Origin: Chitinolyticbacter meiyuanensis
GTDB lineage: Bacteria > Pseudomonadota > Gammaproteobacteria > Burkholderiales > Chitinibacteraceae
Length of the DNA: 64,000 nt
NCBI RefSeq assembly: GCF_008033135.1
Contig: NZ_CP041335.1
Span: 62,001-126,000 of the forward strand
Direction of reading: 5' to 3'
Shown: in pieces, positions 17,160 to 25,809 of the stretch
Numbering within the stretch: the first letter of the stretch is position 1
How the letters are laid out: each line of letters opens with the position of its first letter
Translations under genes and position numbers: made by a program
The notes under the pieces: generated by a model
The model's input: only the letters and a program-made list of their open reading frames with translations
Databases searched by the model: none
What the model was told of the DNA's origin: nothing

Positions 17160-18296
17160 CTAAACCTTCAGTTTCACCAGCCCGTTCAGCAACTGATCGA
17201 GCCCGCCGACCACCGAGATCTTGTCGATGCGTTCGGCCAGCCGCTCCAGCGTTTCCAGTTCCTTGAGCCGTAGCGCGGTCGGGTTGTCTTCCATCACCTT
17301 GGCGGTGTTGAGCAAGGAGCGGGTGGCGCCCGTTTCCTCGCGGCGGCGGATCACGTTGGCCTGCGCCGCCTTTTCCGCTTCGACCACCTGGGCGAGCAGT
17401 GCCTTCATCTCGCCCGGCAACACGATGTCCTTCACCCCGAGGCCCACCACCCGCACACCGAAGCCATCGAGCCGGCTCGCCGCGTGCTGGCTCACCACAT
17501 CGTCGATCACCTGCTTGTGCTCCAGCAGTTCATCCAGCGTGCGGGTGCCGACGGCGGCACGCAGGCCGAACTGCAGCTCGCGGTAGACGTGCTCCATCGG
17601 CTTGGGCAGCCGGGAGAGCGCCAACTCCACGTCGTCGAACAGCCAGTTGGCGGCGAGGTTCACGCGCAGGCTCACCTTGTCGCGGGTGAGGATTTCCTGC
17701 CCGGTGATCTCGATTGCCTGCAGCCGGGTGTCGATCAGGTCGACCGCGATATCGCGGTTGAAGCGCCAGTAGGCATAGCGGCCCGGTTGCAGCAGCGCCA
17801 CGCGCTGGCCGTCGACCCGCAACACGCCGACCTGGCCCGCCGCCACCTGCACGTTCAGCACCGCGCCCAGCCCGGCAATGCCCTTGCCGCGTAATGCCGG
17901 CTGGGCAATCCGCGCCAGCAATTGCTCCGGCACAGTCCAGCCAACGGCGAGGTCGATCCGCTCGAAGCGCTGCGGCACGGCATCCTGCCAGTACATGCGG
18001 CGCGAGCCCGGTGGCACGATCTCGACCAGCGCATCGTTCTCGAAGCGCAGGCCTGCCTCGTTGTCGCCAAGGTCGAACAGCACGAAGTGCTGCGCGACCA
18101 CGGCCGGCTGGTGCTGGCGCAGGTATTCGGTCAGCGGATGCTCGAACAGCGCTTCGGTCAGCGGGTAGGTCACGATGGCGTAGTCACGCTTCACGCTGGC
18201 CTTCAGGTAACGCCCCGGCTGCAGCACCGTGACAAAGTCACCGGCGCGCAGCAGCAGGGCGCGTTCGTTCTTGCGAATCTGGAATCGTTGCCACAT
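17160..18296 (-). CDS. Slipin / SPFH (band 7) protein, first gene of the RNA-repair operon
   Basis: The protein has 378 residues. ATG 18296 is preceded by GAGAGGA. The SPFH core runs from about 150 to 330 and includes TRDKVSLRVNLAANW, YRELQFGLRAAVGTRTLDELL and VKDIVLPGEMKALLAQVVEAEKAAQANVIRRREE, classic for slipins. An N-terminal region of about 120 residues (IRKNERALLLRAGDF) precedes it. No transmembrane helix is seen, unlike ordinary stomatins, so it is probably a peripheral or soluble scaffold. Slipin genes are known neighbours of rtcB in several bacteria; the mechanism is not settled. Confidence 0.88.
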   Translation of the reverse strand: MWQRFQIRKNERALLLRAGDFVTVLQPGRYLKASVKRDYAIVTYPLTEALFEHPLTEYLRQHQPAVVAQHFVLFDLGDNEAGLRFENDALVEIVPPGSRRMYWQDAVPQRFERIDLAVGWTVPEQLLARIAQPALRGKGIAGLGAVLNVQVAAGQVGVLRVDGQRVALLQPGRYAYWRFNRDIAVDLIDTRLQAIEITGQEILTRDKVSLRVNLAANWLFDDVELALSRLPKPMEHVYRELQFGLRAAVGTRTLDELLEHKQVIDDVVSQHAASRLDGFGVRVVGLGVKDIVLPGEMKALLAQVVEAEKAAQANVIRRREETGATRSLLNTAKVMEDNPTALRLKELETLERLAERIDKISVVGGLDQLLNGLVKLKV

Positions 18297-18528
18297 TTTT
18301 CTTGTCCTCTCTTTTCATCAATGTCCGACTGGCGTCGGTCCGACCGGGTGGCGGCATGGCCAACCAGGGGGCCTCGGCACCAGGGCCTGTCGTGCGCAAC
18401 CTCCGTTGCCGGTTGCTGCATTCAGTGCGCCTTGCGCTCCGGCTGCCTGACAGCGATACCGCCACCGGGCCAGACCGACGGCGGCTTTGCCGCGCCGGGT
18501 ACTACGTTGTTGCAAAGTCCCTTGCGGG

Positions 18529-18596
18529 ATTTCGAGCGGGAGTCGAACCCGCGACACACGGTGTTGAACCGTTGCTCCACCACTGAGCTATCGAAT
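18529..18596 (-). ncRNA. tRNA-like structure 2 in the RNA-repair operon leader
   Basis: Read on the minus strand, this segment folds as a tRNA cloverleaf. It has a D-arm GCUC/GAGC (18588-18574), an anticodon-like stem ACGG/CCGU with a UUCAACA loop, and a perfect T-arm GCGGG-UUCGACU-CCCGC (18552-18536). The acceptor stem is weak: only five clean pairs (UUCGA/UCGAA), with no CCA after it. The loop would read CAA (Leu), but the variable loop is short, unlike a real tRNA-Leu. A UCCC-GCAA-GGGA hairpin follows. It is best seen as a tRNA mimic in the operon leader, 230 bp before the slipin start. Confidence 0.55.
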
Positions 18597-18748
18597 GGGG
18601 CGAATCCGGGAATCGAACCCGGCGAGGCACCAAGCGTCGCCAACGACTGCGTTCCCACATGGCGGTACATGCGCTGCCCACTGGGCGGCATGCCAGCGCG
18701 ACCTGCGAACCGCTCGCTCCAGGGCCATGCTTTCACTGCAATCCACCC
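18597..18748 (-). ncRNA. tRNA-like structure 1 (about 150 nt, Y-RNA-like) at the 5' end of the operon transcript
   Basis: On the minus strand, GGGUGGAU (18748-18741) pairs over 8 bp, with wobbles, with AUUCGCCC (18605-18598) as an acceptor stem. The 3' strand follows directly on a perfect T-arm, CCGGG-UUCGAUU-CCCGG (18622-18606), and is followed by CA, so that a CCA is templated. In place of D and anticodon arms there is about 110 nt containing other hairpins, for example GCGCUG/CAGCGC and GUCG-UUGG-CGAC. The 5' side coincides with the predicted sigma54 start site. This tRNA-like module plus extra stems resembles bacterial Y RNAs such as YrlA. Expression is not shown. Confidence 0.5.
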
Positions 18749-18754
18749 TGGTTT

Positions 18755-18770
18755 AGCGAAAGCCGTGCCA
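18755..18770 (-). promoter_or_regulatory. Sigma54 (-24/-12) promoter of the RNA-repair operon
   Basis: Minus-strand TGGCACGGCTTTCGCT matches the sigma54 consensus TGGCAC-N5-TTGCW, with exact GG-N10-GC spacing (GG 18769-18768, GC 18757-18756) and one mismatch in the -12 element. It lies between rtcR and the slipin, as expected for RtcR-controlled rtc genes. Predicted transcription start is near 18744. Confidence 0.85.
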
Positions 18771-18790
18771 GGCCAACGAGCACATCACAC

Positions 18791-18882
18791 AAAACCAGTA
18801 ATCCCATGTTTATTAATTGAATTTTCTAAAAATGCATTTCAGCACGCTTAAAACCAGATCGGTAATTGCGATACAATTGAAT
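18791..18882. promoter_or_regulatory. Paired direct repeats, candidate RtcR upstream activating sites
   Basis: AAAACCAG occurs at 18791-18798 and 18850-18857, and AATTGAAT at 18815-18822 and 18875-18882. The bipartite unit AAAACCAG-N16/17-AATTGAAT is therefore repeated with a period of 59-60 bp. Relative to the predicted start at 18744, the two copies span about -47 to -138. That is the normal zone for a bacterial enhancer-binding protein. Confidence 0.5.
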
Positions 18883-18907
18883 CGTTATTTATCCATTGAT
18901 ATCGCGC

Positions 18908-20494
18908 ATGAAACGAACCGTTGTCTTCGGCTTTGTCGGTACCGTGCTCGATTACGTCGGCCGTGGCGCGCAGCGCTGGGAGAAGTGGCGGCCCACAATC
19001 GGGCTATGCCAGCAGGAGGATCTGGTCGTGCATCGGCTGGAGCTGCTGCACGACAGCCGCAGCCGTGGGCTGTTCGAGCGCCTGCAGCGCGACATCGCTA
19101 CGGTTTCGCCAGAAACCGAGGTGGTCAGCGTGGAGATCAATCTGCGCGATCCATGGGATTTCGAAGAGGTGTACGCCGCCCTGCACGACTACGCGCAGCA
19201 ACGCAGCTTCGATACCGAGGCCGAGGATTACCTGATCCATATCACCACCGGTACTCACGTGGCGCAGATCTGCTGGTTCCTGCTGGCTGAGGCGCGTTAC
19301 CTGCCGGCGCGGCTAGTGCAGACCTCGCCGCCGCGCAAGAAGGAACCCGGCGATGTCAGCGGCAGCGTCGCCATCATCGATCTCGATCTCTCGCGCTATG
19401 ACCGCATCGCCAGCCGCTTTGCCCGGGAACGCGATGAAACGGTGTCCTTTCTCAAATCCGGTATCGCCACACGCAACGCCAGCTTCAACCGCATGATCGA
19501 GCAGATCGAGCGCGTGGCCGTGCGCTCGAAGGCGCCCATGCTGTTCTGCGGCCCCACCGGCGCCGGCAAGTCGTTCCTGGCGCGCCGGGTGTACGAGATG
19601 AAGAAAACCCGGCACCAGCTCGCCGGGCGTTTCGTCGAGGTGAATTGCGCCACCTTGCGCGGTGATAGCGCGATGTCCGCATTGTTCGGCCACGTGAAGG
19701 GTGCGTTCACCGGCGCCCAGGCCGAGCGCGCCGGGCTGCTGCGCAGCGCCGATGGTGGATTGCTGTTTCTCGATGAGATTGGCGAACTGGGACTCGATGA
19801 GCAGGCGATGCTGCTGAAGGCCATCGAGGAGAAACGCTTCTTCCCGGTGGGCAGCGATCGCGAGGTGGAAAGCGACTTCCAGCTGATCACGGGCACCGTG
19901 CGCGATCTGCAGCAATGGGTGGCCGAGGGCCGGTTCCGCGAAGATCTGTATGCACGGATCAATCTCTGGACCTATGCACTGCCCGGCCTGGCCGAGCGCA
20001 GCGAGGACATCGAGCCCAATCTCGACTTCGAGCTGGCGCGCTTTGCTCGCGAGCACGGTCAGCAAGTGCGCTTCAACGCAGAGGCCCGACGCGCCTACCT
20101 GCGTTTTGCCGGTGGGCCGCAGGCGCAGTGGCGCGGGAATTTCCGCGAGCTCTCCGCATCGGTGACACGGATGGCGACACTGGCCGACGTCGGCCGCATC
20201 GACGAAGCGCAGGTCACCGAGGAGATCGCCCGCCTGCGCCGCGGCTGGCAGCAACGTGATGCCGGCGCCCTGGATACGCTGCTCGGTGAAGCAGTCGAGC
20301 AACTTGATCTATTCGACAAGCTGCAGCTAGAAAACGTGATTCTGGTCTGCCGCAGCGCCGGTTCGCTCTCCGAAGCAGGCCGCCGCTTGTTTGCGGTATC
20401 GCGCCAGGGCAAGGCCCAGGTGAACGACGCCGACCGGCTGCGCAAATACCTGGCACGCTTTGGCCTGAGCTGGGAACAGCTGCATGCCGCATGA
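18908..20494 (+). CDS. rtcR: RtcR, sigma54-dependent activator of the RNA-repair operon
   Basis: The protein has 528 residues. ATG 18908 (MKRTVVFGFVGTVLDYVGRG) matches the known RtcR start. The N-terminal CARF domain (about 1-180) has the ligand loop HITTGTH at 111-117 and is thought to sense RNA ends bearing 2',3'-cyclic phosphate, such as tRNA fragments. The AAA+ domain has Walker A GPTGAGKS (215-222), the sigma54-contacting GAFTGA loop (265-270) and Walker B LLFLDE (285-290). A C-terminal helix-turn-helix segment is seen around LSEAGRRLFAVSRQGKAQVND. It is divergent from the slipin-rtcBA operon and sits next to its sigma54 promoter. Confidence 0.96.
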   Translation: MKRTVVFGFVGTVLDYVGRGAQRWEKWRPTIGLCQQEDLVVHRLELLHDSRSRGLFERLQRDIATVSPETEVVSVEINLRDPWDFEEVYAALHDYAQQRSFDTEAEDYLIHITTGTHVAQICWFLLAEARYLPARLVQTSPPRKKEPGDVSGSVAIIDLDLSRYDRIASRFARERDETVSFLKSGIATRNASFNRMIEQIERVAVRSKAPMLFCGPTGAGKSFLARRVYEMKKTRHQLAGRFVEVNCATLRGDSAMSALFGHVKGAFTGAQAERAGLLRSADGGLLFLDEIGELGLDEQAMLLKAIEEKRFFPVGSDREVESDFQLITGTVRDLQQWVAEGRFREDLYARINLWTYALPGLAERSEDIEPNLDFELARFAREHGQQVRFNAEARRAYLRFAGGPQAQWRGNFRELSASVTRMATLADVGRIDEAQVTEEIARLRRGWQQRDAGALDTLLGEAVEQLDLFDKLQLENVILVCRSAGSLSEAGRRLFAVSRQGKAQVNDADRLRKYLARFGLSWEQLHAA

Positions 20495-20548
20495 GCACGC
20501 CCCCGGCCGGCCGCGTATAGTCCGCGCTGAACTTCAGGAACACCAAGC

Positions 20549-22465
20549 ATGACCGATCACGCCGCCGCACTCGCCGATTATCTTGCCACCCAGGCCGCCA
20601 CGCTCGTCACCATTGAAGGCAATTACGCCGTCTCGGTACACGGCGAAATCGTGGTGGAAAGGCGTCGCATCGCCTACCACCTGGTGCCCGACCAAGGCTT
20701 TCTCGGCAAAGCCAGCAAGTGGCGCAAGCTCGACGACGCCGGCCGGCTCGCCCTGCTGCAAGAGCGCTGGAACGCAGACATACGCGCCAAGCTGGAAGCG
20801 CAGCTCGTCATCACGGCCGAACAGGTATTGCGGTTGGCCAGCGAAACCGGCACCGATCCTGCCATGGCGCTTTCGGCCTTCCAGGCCAAGTACGAGCTAG
20901 CACGCCTGCGCTGCAAGATCGCCTGGGACCGCATCCGCGCTGCCCGGCAATCGCATTTGCAGCAGCAAAAGGCGCAGGAAGCTGGAGCCGCCATCGATCT
21001 GTCGCTTTATCCCGAGTCGTTCGAGATGGCACAGGGCATGGATCGGCATTTCGTCGCCATCCTGGGGCCAACCAATTCGGGCAAGACCCACGCCGCCATG
21101 CAGCATCTGGCTAAAGCCGGCAGCGGCGTTTACCTCGCACCGCTGCGGCTGTTGGCGCTGGAGAACTACCAACGCCTGCTCGATGCCGGCGTCGCAGTCA
21201 GCCTGGTGACCGGCGAGCAGCGCAAGCTGCACCCGGATGCCACCCATGTAGCCAGCACGGTGGAAATGCTCAACCCCAACCGCCGCATCGAGGTGGCGGT
21301 GATCGACGAGATTCAGCTGCTTGACGATCCGGATCGCGGCGCGGCCTGGACCGCGGCGGTCTGCGGCGTGCCAGCAGAAACGGTGTACCTATTAGGCGCG
21401 CTGGAGGCTCGGCCAGCGATCGAAGCGCTGGTCGAGCGCGTCGGCGGTACGCTGGAAGTGCGTGAACTGGCGCGCAAATCGCCGCTGACCATGGAATCGC
21501 AGCCGCTGGGTACGCTGAAGAACCTTAAACCCGGTGATGTACTGATCGCTTTTTCCCGCCGCGAAGTACTGAACTGGCGCGACCAGGCCATCACACAAGG
21601 ATTTGCAGTTTCAGCCATCTACGGCAATCTCGCGCCGGAAGTGCGGCAGGCACAGGCAGAGCGCTTTATCGAAGGCCAGACCAAAATCGTGGTTGGAACC
21701 GACGCCATCGGCATGGGGCTCAACACCCCTGCGCGCCGGGTGATCTTCACCACCGCGCGCAAATGGGATGGCAACGCCGAGGGCACGATCCCAGCGGCGC
21801 TGGCCAAACAGATCGCCGGCCGCGCTGGCCGCTATGGCGCACACGAGGCGGGTTTTGTCGCTGGATTCGACGCAGCCACTCACAAGACCGTTGCCGCCTT
21901 GCTACGTGCCACACCCGAGCCCCTACCCGCGTCCGGCTTCTTCGTCGCACCCAACCTCGATTACCTTGGCCGTATCGCAACTGCCAGTGGCGAGAAGCGC
22001 CTCGCCAAGCTGCTGGAGCTGTTTACCCAGCATATCAACGTGCACGATGCCTTCTTCGTGCCCGCCAACCTCAGCGACCAGATCGACAAGGCGCGCTGGC
22101 TGGATCGACTCGACCTGTCGCTACCCGATCGCTTCACCTTCAGCTTATGCCCGGTCTCGACCAAGATCCCCATGCTGGAACGCGCACTGCAGGACTGGGC
22201 CAGCCAGCGCGCCGACCGTCGCCGCGTACCACTGCTGCGCATCGAAGGCATGGGTGGACGCAATGCGCTGCAGTACTTGGAGGACAGCTGCAAGCTGTAT
22301 GCCGCTTATGCTTGGCTAGGCTATCGCATGCCGGAAACCTTCCCCGATGGGGAGATGGCGCAGGGGCTGATGCAAACCACGTCCGAACGGATTGATCGAA
22401 TGCTGCAGGCACAGAATGCGACACGCGGGAAAAGCAATGAGCATTGGAGCAAGGCGACCAGGTAG
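20549..22465 (+). CDS. Suv3-like superfamily 2 RNA helicase
   Basis: The protein has 638 residues. Walker A is GPTNSGKTHAA, and motif Ia reads YLAPLRLLALENY. The DExH box is DEIQLLDDP, characteristic of the Suv3 family (DEIQ) rather than of ordinary DEAD-box helicases. The C-terminal RecA lobe shows VVGTDAIGMGLN and QIAGRAGRYG. A Suv3 C-terminal region follows. Mitochondrial Suv3 works with an exoribonuclease in RNA decay; the bacterial role is not established. It starts 54 bp after rtcR on the same strand, so partial co-transcription is possible. A perfect terminator follows. Confidence 0.88.
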   Translation: MTDHAAALADYLATQAATLVTIEGNYAVSVHGEIVVERRRIAYHLVPDQGFLGKASKWRKLDDAGRLALLQERWNADIRAKLEAQLVITAEQVLRLASETGTDPAMALSAFQAKYELARLRCKIAWDRIRAARQSHLQQQKAQEAGAAIDLSLYPESFEMAQGMDRHFVAILGPTNSGKTHAAMQHLAKAGSGVYLAPLRLLALENYQRLLDAGVAVSLVTGEQRKLHPDATHVASTVEMLNPNRRIEVAVIDEIQLLDDPDRGAAWTAAVCGVPAETVYLLGALEARPAIEALVERVGGTLEVRELARKSPLTMESQPLGTLKNLKPGDVLIAFSRREVLNWRDQAITQGFAVSAIYGNLAPEVRQAQAERFIEGQTKIVVGTDAIGMGLNTPARRVIFTTARKWDGNAEGTIPAALAKQIAGRAGRYGAHEAGFVAGFDAATHKTVAALLRATPEPLPASGFFVAPNLDYLGRIATASGEKRLAKLLELFTQHINVHDAFFVPANLSDQIDKARWLDRLDLSLPDRFTFSLCPVSTKIPMLERALQDWASQRADRRRVPLLRIEGMGGRNALQYLEDSCKLYAAYAWLGYRMPETFPDGEMAQGLMQTTSERIDRMLQAQNATRGKSNEHWSKATR

Positions 22466-22500
22466 GCTGCCTGACAGCCAGCTATGCCCAGCTTAATAGC

Positions 22501-22536
22501 AGAATAGGCCGATCTAAGATCGGCCTATTCTGTTTT
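22501..22536. terminator. Bidirectional terminator between the helicase gene and pilQ
   Basis: A perfect 14-bp hairpin (arm AGAATAGGCCGATC, loop TAA) is followed by TGTTTT. It sits between two convergent genes and can serve both. Confidence 0.88.
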
Positions 22537-22547
22537 GCACGCTGGAT

Positions 22548-24620
22548 TTAGCGCAACGATACGTCGCTGTCTATGACCTTCGGAGTAATAAAGATCAACA
22601 GTTCTCGCTTGTTATCGATATTTACACGATTCTTGAACAAGTTACCGACCACAGGGAGATCACCCAACAGCGGCACCTGAGTCACAGTATTGCTTTGCTC
22701 TTGGATGTAAATGCCACCGATAATGACAGTGCCACCATTTTCCACCAAAACCTTCGTCGTCACCTGCTTGGTATTAATAGCCGGCCCGCTGATTGTGTTT
22801 TCACCACGACTATCCTTGTTCACCTTTACATCCATGATGACATTGCCATCAGGCGTAATTTGCGGCGTAACCTTCAGCGATAAGGTTGCCTTCTTGAACG
22901 AGACGGAGGTAGCACCATTCTGCGCGGATTCCGAATACGGAATTTCCTGGCCATCCTCAATTACGGCTTCGGTCTGATCAGCCGTCACAAGCCGTGGACT
23001 AGAAATGATCTTGCCTTTGCCATCTTGCTCCAACGCAGACAATTCCAAACCAAGCATGCCATCGGTCCCCGCCACCAGCATCGCAATCGAGCCGGCGCCG
23101 AATCCACCGATTGCTGCCGCCGGCAGGTTGACGGACGGCACGTTACCCGCAATTGCAGGACCCGGCGCCGAATCGCCCGATGCATTGGTGTAGTCCTTGG
23201 TAGTTAGACCGCCGCCGGCGGTTACATCTCCCTTCCAACCAAGTGCGTGAAGCTTCACACCCAAGTTGCGGCTGAACCCGTCCTCCGCCTCCACAATACG
23301 CGCCTCGATCATGACCTGACGTACCGGAATATCGGTCTTCTCGAGAATGTCCCGAATCTGGTCCAGCTTGGACGGAATATCCTGGATGATCAACAAATTG
23401 GTGCGAGGATCGATTACCGCACTCCCACGGGACGACAGGATTTTCTGCTTCTCGTCTGTGAGGATCTTCTTGAAATCATCAGCCTTCTGGTATTTCAGCT
23501 GAAACGTCTCGGTCCGAGTCGGTTCAAGTTCAGCAATCTGTTTCTTCGCTTCGAGCTCCTGCTTCTCTTTGGCTGCAAGCTCATCCCGCGGCGCAACCCA
23601 CAGTACATTGCCGGCACGGCGTTGATCGAGTCCCTTGGCTTGCAGGATGATGTCGAGTGCCTGATCCCACGGCACATCCTTCAGGCGCAGAGTGAGGCTG
23701 CCGGAAACCGTGTCACTGGTAATGATATTGAGGCCGGTGAATTCCGCAATGACCTGCAGTACCGTACGAATTTCCACATTCTGGAAATTCAGCGACAATT
23801 TTTCGCCCTTGTATGCCGGACGCAATGCTGCAATCGATTTGTCATTATCGCTAGTCTTACGCACTTCGACGATAAAACGATTTTCGGTCTGATATGCCGA
23901 ATACTCCCACGTGCCTGTCGGCTCAATTACCATGCGGGCGTTGCCACCTTGGCGGAAGGTATCGATCTTCTGAACCGGGGTGCCAAAATCGGCGACGTCC
24001 ATACGACGCTGCAGGTTCTCGGGTAGGGTGGCCTTGAGGAAATCAACCACCAATTTGGTGCCTTGCTGGCGGATGTCGATACCAACATTGGGGCTCGTCA
24101 AATCGATCATGATCTTGCCTTCGCCACTGACGCCGCGACGAAAATCGACTTCACGCAACCCGTCCGCCCCTGTCGCAGGTGCGGTCGAAGCCGGTGCAAA
24201 ATGTGTGGTTTCTGCCTTGGCGACGACCGCCTTGGAAGAGCCATCGACGGTGATCAAATAGGTATTACCTTCGACTTGTGCATCGTAGGCAGCCTGCTTA
24301 TTGAGGTTCAGCACCAGACGAGTACGGCCAGTGCCCTCGGCAATATTGATTGTCCGCAGTGCCGTGCCATTCACCTGCACAGCAGTCTTGCCAGCCTTAT
24401 TCGCCGTTCCAGCGAAATCGAAGGCTAACCGGGGCGGGGTATTGACTGAAAAGCTGGTCGGCTGTGGAACCGGGCCATCGAAGACTACCTTCACCACTTG
24501 CTTTTCGTTGGAAACGTTGTTGATCTCGACATTGGTGATGTCGACGGCCTGCACCATCAAGGTGATCGCGGCAGCGATCACGCCTCCGGCTAGCCGCTGC
24601 AGTCTGAGTGCCTTGTTCAT
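22548..24620 (-). CDS. pilQ: Type IV pilus secretin PilQ
   Basis: The protein has 690 residues and forms the outer-membrane channel through which the pilus passes. It has an N-terminal signal peptide, then two AMIN domains (about 27-130 and 150-255), then a short STN-type domain (LSLNFQNVEIRTVLQVIAEF...). The secretin core ends with the conserved VPLLGDLPVVGNLFKNR and RELLIFITPKV. It is the last gene of pilMNOPQ, abutting pilP with a one-base overlap. Base composition is visibly less GC-rich than in the surrounding genes. No aroK-aroB follows, unlike in many proteobacteria. Confidence 0.95.
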   Translation of the reverse strand: MNKALRLQRLAGGVIAAAITLMVQAVDITNVEINNVSNEKQVVKVVFDGPVPQPTSFSVNTPPRLAFDFAGTANKAGKTAVQVNGTALRTINIAEGTGRTRLVLNLNKQAAYDAQVEGNTYLITVDGSSKAVVAKAETTHFAPASTAPATGADGLREVDFRRGVSGEGKIMIDLTSPNVGIDIRQQGTKLVVDFLKATLPENLQRRMDVADFGTPVQKIDTFRQGGNARMVIEPTGTWEYSAYQTENRFIVEVRKTSDNDKSIAALRPAYKGEKLSLNFQNVEIRTVLQVIAEFTGLNIITSDTVSGSLTLRLKDVPWDQALDIILQAKGLDQRRAGNVLWVAPRDELAAKEKQELEAKKQIAELEPTRTETFQLKYQKADDFKKILTDEKQKILSSRGSAVIDPRTNLLIIQDIPSKLDQIRDILEKTDIPVRQVMIEARIVEAEDGFSRNLGVKLHALGWKGDVTAGGGLTTKDYTNASGDSAPGPAIAGNVPSVNLPAAAIGGFGAGSIAMLVAGTDGMLGLELSALEQDGKGKIISSPRLVTADQTEAVIEDGQEIPYSESAQNGATSVSFKKATLSLKVTPQITPDGNVIMDVKVNKDSRGENTISGPAINTKQVTTKVLVENGGTVIIGGIYIQEQSNTVTQVPLLGDLPVVGNLFKNRVNIDNKRELLIFITPKVIDSDVSLR

Positions 24621-25171
24621 TATTTCTGCTCCGCTTCATCCAGAGATAGGACCGTCTCGCGCTCGACCCAGTCACCGCCACTGTCCTCGACGATTTCCTT
24701 GAGCTTGACTTCGGTTTCGTTGATCGAGACCACCATGCCAAAATTCTGGCCCATGTAATTGCCGACTTTGACCCGGTAGAGGTTTCTATCCGGTGCGCTG
24801 ATCAGCGCCTGAATCACCTTGCCCTGCTGCAGCACACCGACCATGCGCAACTTTTCCAGGTCATAGTTTTCCAGCACCTCCTTGGGCCGATTGGTATTGG
24901 GCGCTATGCCGCCACCACTGCCTTTCTTGGCCAATACCATCTTGGCGGGATCGAACGGATCCAGCAGCGAGAAAGCGTCGTAGACGAAGGGTTCGACCGT
25001 TTTCACCTCGGGAGCCGGATCAATTTTACCCCGTAGTCCTTCACTATTCTCGCGCATCCATTCCTTGAGATCGCCATGCTCCTCACCGAAGCAACCGGTC
25101 AGCAACAAGACGGCCAATGCCAAAGGGCACAGCGCTTTGCATGAACTAAGTCTGCTCATCTGCATCTTCAT
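24620..25171 (-). CDS. pilP: Type IV pilus alignment lipoprotein PilP
   Basis: The protein has 183 residues. The signal ends in a lipobox, LLTGC, so the mature protein is lipidated. The C-terminal half (LRMVGVLQQGKVIQALISAPDRNLYRVKVG) is the beta-barrel HR domain that contacts PilQ. It links the PilMNO inner-membrane complex to the secretin. The exact start among three close ATG codons is uncertain. pilO ends only 5 bp upstream. Confidence 0.92.
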   Translation of the reverse strand: MKMQMSRLSSCKALCPLALAVLLLTGCFGEEHGDLKEWMRENSEGLRGKIDPAPEVKTVEPFVYDAFSLLDPFDPAKMVLAKKGSGGGIAPNTNRPKEVLENYDLEKLRMVGVLQQGKVIQALISAPDRNLYRVKVGNYMGQNFGMVVSINETEVKLKEIVEDSGGDWVERETVLSLDEAEQK

Positions 25172-25176
25172 TTCCC

Positions 25177-25809
25177 TTAGTTCCGCCTTTGCTTCTTCGC
25201 TTCAGCCTCAGCCTTGCGGATTTCCTGCTGTTCCGCTTCGTCGAGCGCACGATAGGTCTTCACCGTCGCCTCCAGCGTCAGCTGCCCTGCTTGTTTGTTC
25301 GTCAACTTCATATCGCCCAAGGTGACAATGCGAGACAGCTTGGCCACATCGCTAACAAATGCGGCGAGATCATGGTACGAACCGGAGATTTTGATGCTGA
25401 TTGGCAGCTCAGCGAACTCTGCAGTCTTGACTTCGCTACCTGGCTTAAACAATTCGAACTGCAGTCCGCGGCCTACGCCTGCTTGGTTGATTTCAGTCAG
25501 CAGCGTTTCCATTTCAGACTTGTTCGGCAGCTGCTTCAACAACGCACCAAATGACTGCTGGATCTCAAGTAGCTGTTGGCGATAAGCCTCTAGATTGACC
25601 GCTTTCGCCTTCTTCTGCTTGAACTCTTCCTTTAACTGTTCTTCCCGCGCCTTGCCTTCATCAAGCAAGGTGAGTTGGTCAGACCAGACATAGAAGTGCC
25701 CTACCAACACGATGACCACGAACATGATCACCAACAAACCGAGTTGGGCTGCGGCAGGCCAATTGCCGATGTCCTTGGGGTCAAGGCTCCTGAGTTCGTC
25801 GAGCGTCAT
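25177..25809 (-). CDS. pilO: Type IV pilus inner-membrane protein PilO
   Basis: The protein has 210 residues. One N-terminal transmembrane helix (AAQLGLLVIMFVVIVLVGHFY) is followed by a coiled coil (about 50-100) and a ferredoxin-like periplasmic domain containing LPISIKISGSYHDLAAFVSDVAKLSRIV. It pairs with PilN. Start and pilN stop overlap (ATGA). Confidence 0.93.
   Translation of the reverse strand: MTLDELRSLDPKDIGNWPAAAQLGLLVIMFVVIVLVGHFYVWSDQLTLLDEGKAREEQLKEEFKQKKAKAVNLEAYRQQLLEIQQSFGALLKQLPNKSEMETLLTEINQAGVGRGLQFELFKPGSEVKTAEFAELPISIKISGSYHDLAAFVSDVAKLSRIVTLGDMKLTNKQAGQLTLEATVKTYRALDEAEQQEIRKAEAEAKKQRRN

Noticed and set aside
18529..18600. Ordinary tRNA-Leu (CAA) gene
   Set aside because: The acceptor stem has only five clean pairs, there is no CCA, and the variable loop is short, whereas tRNA-Leu has a long variable arm.
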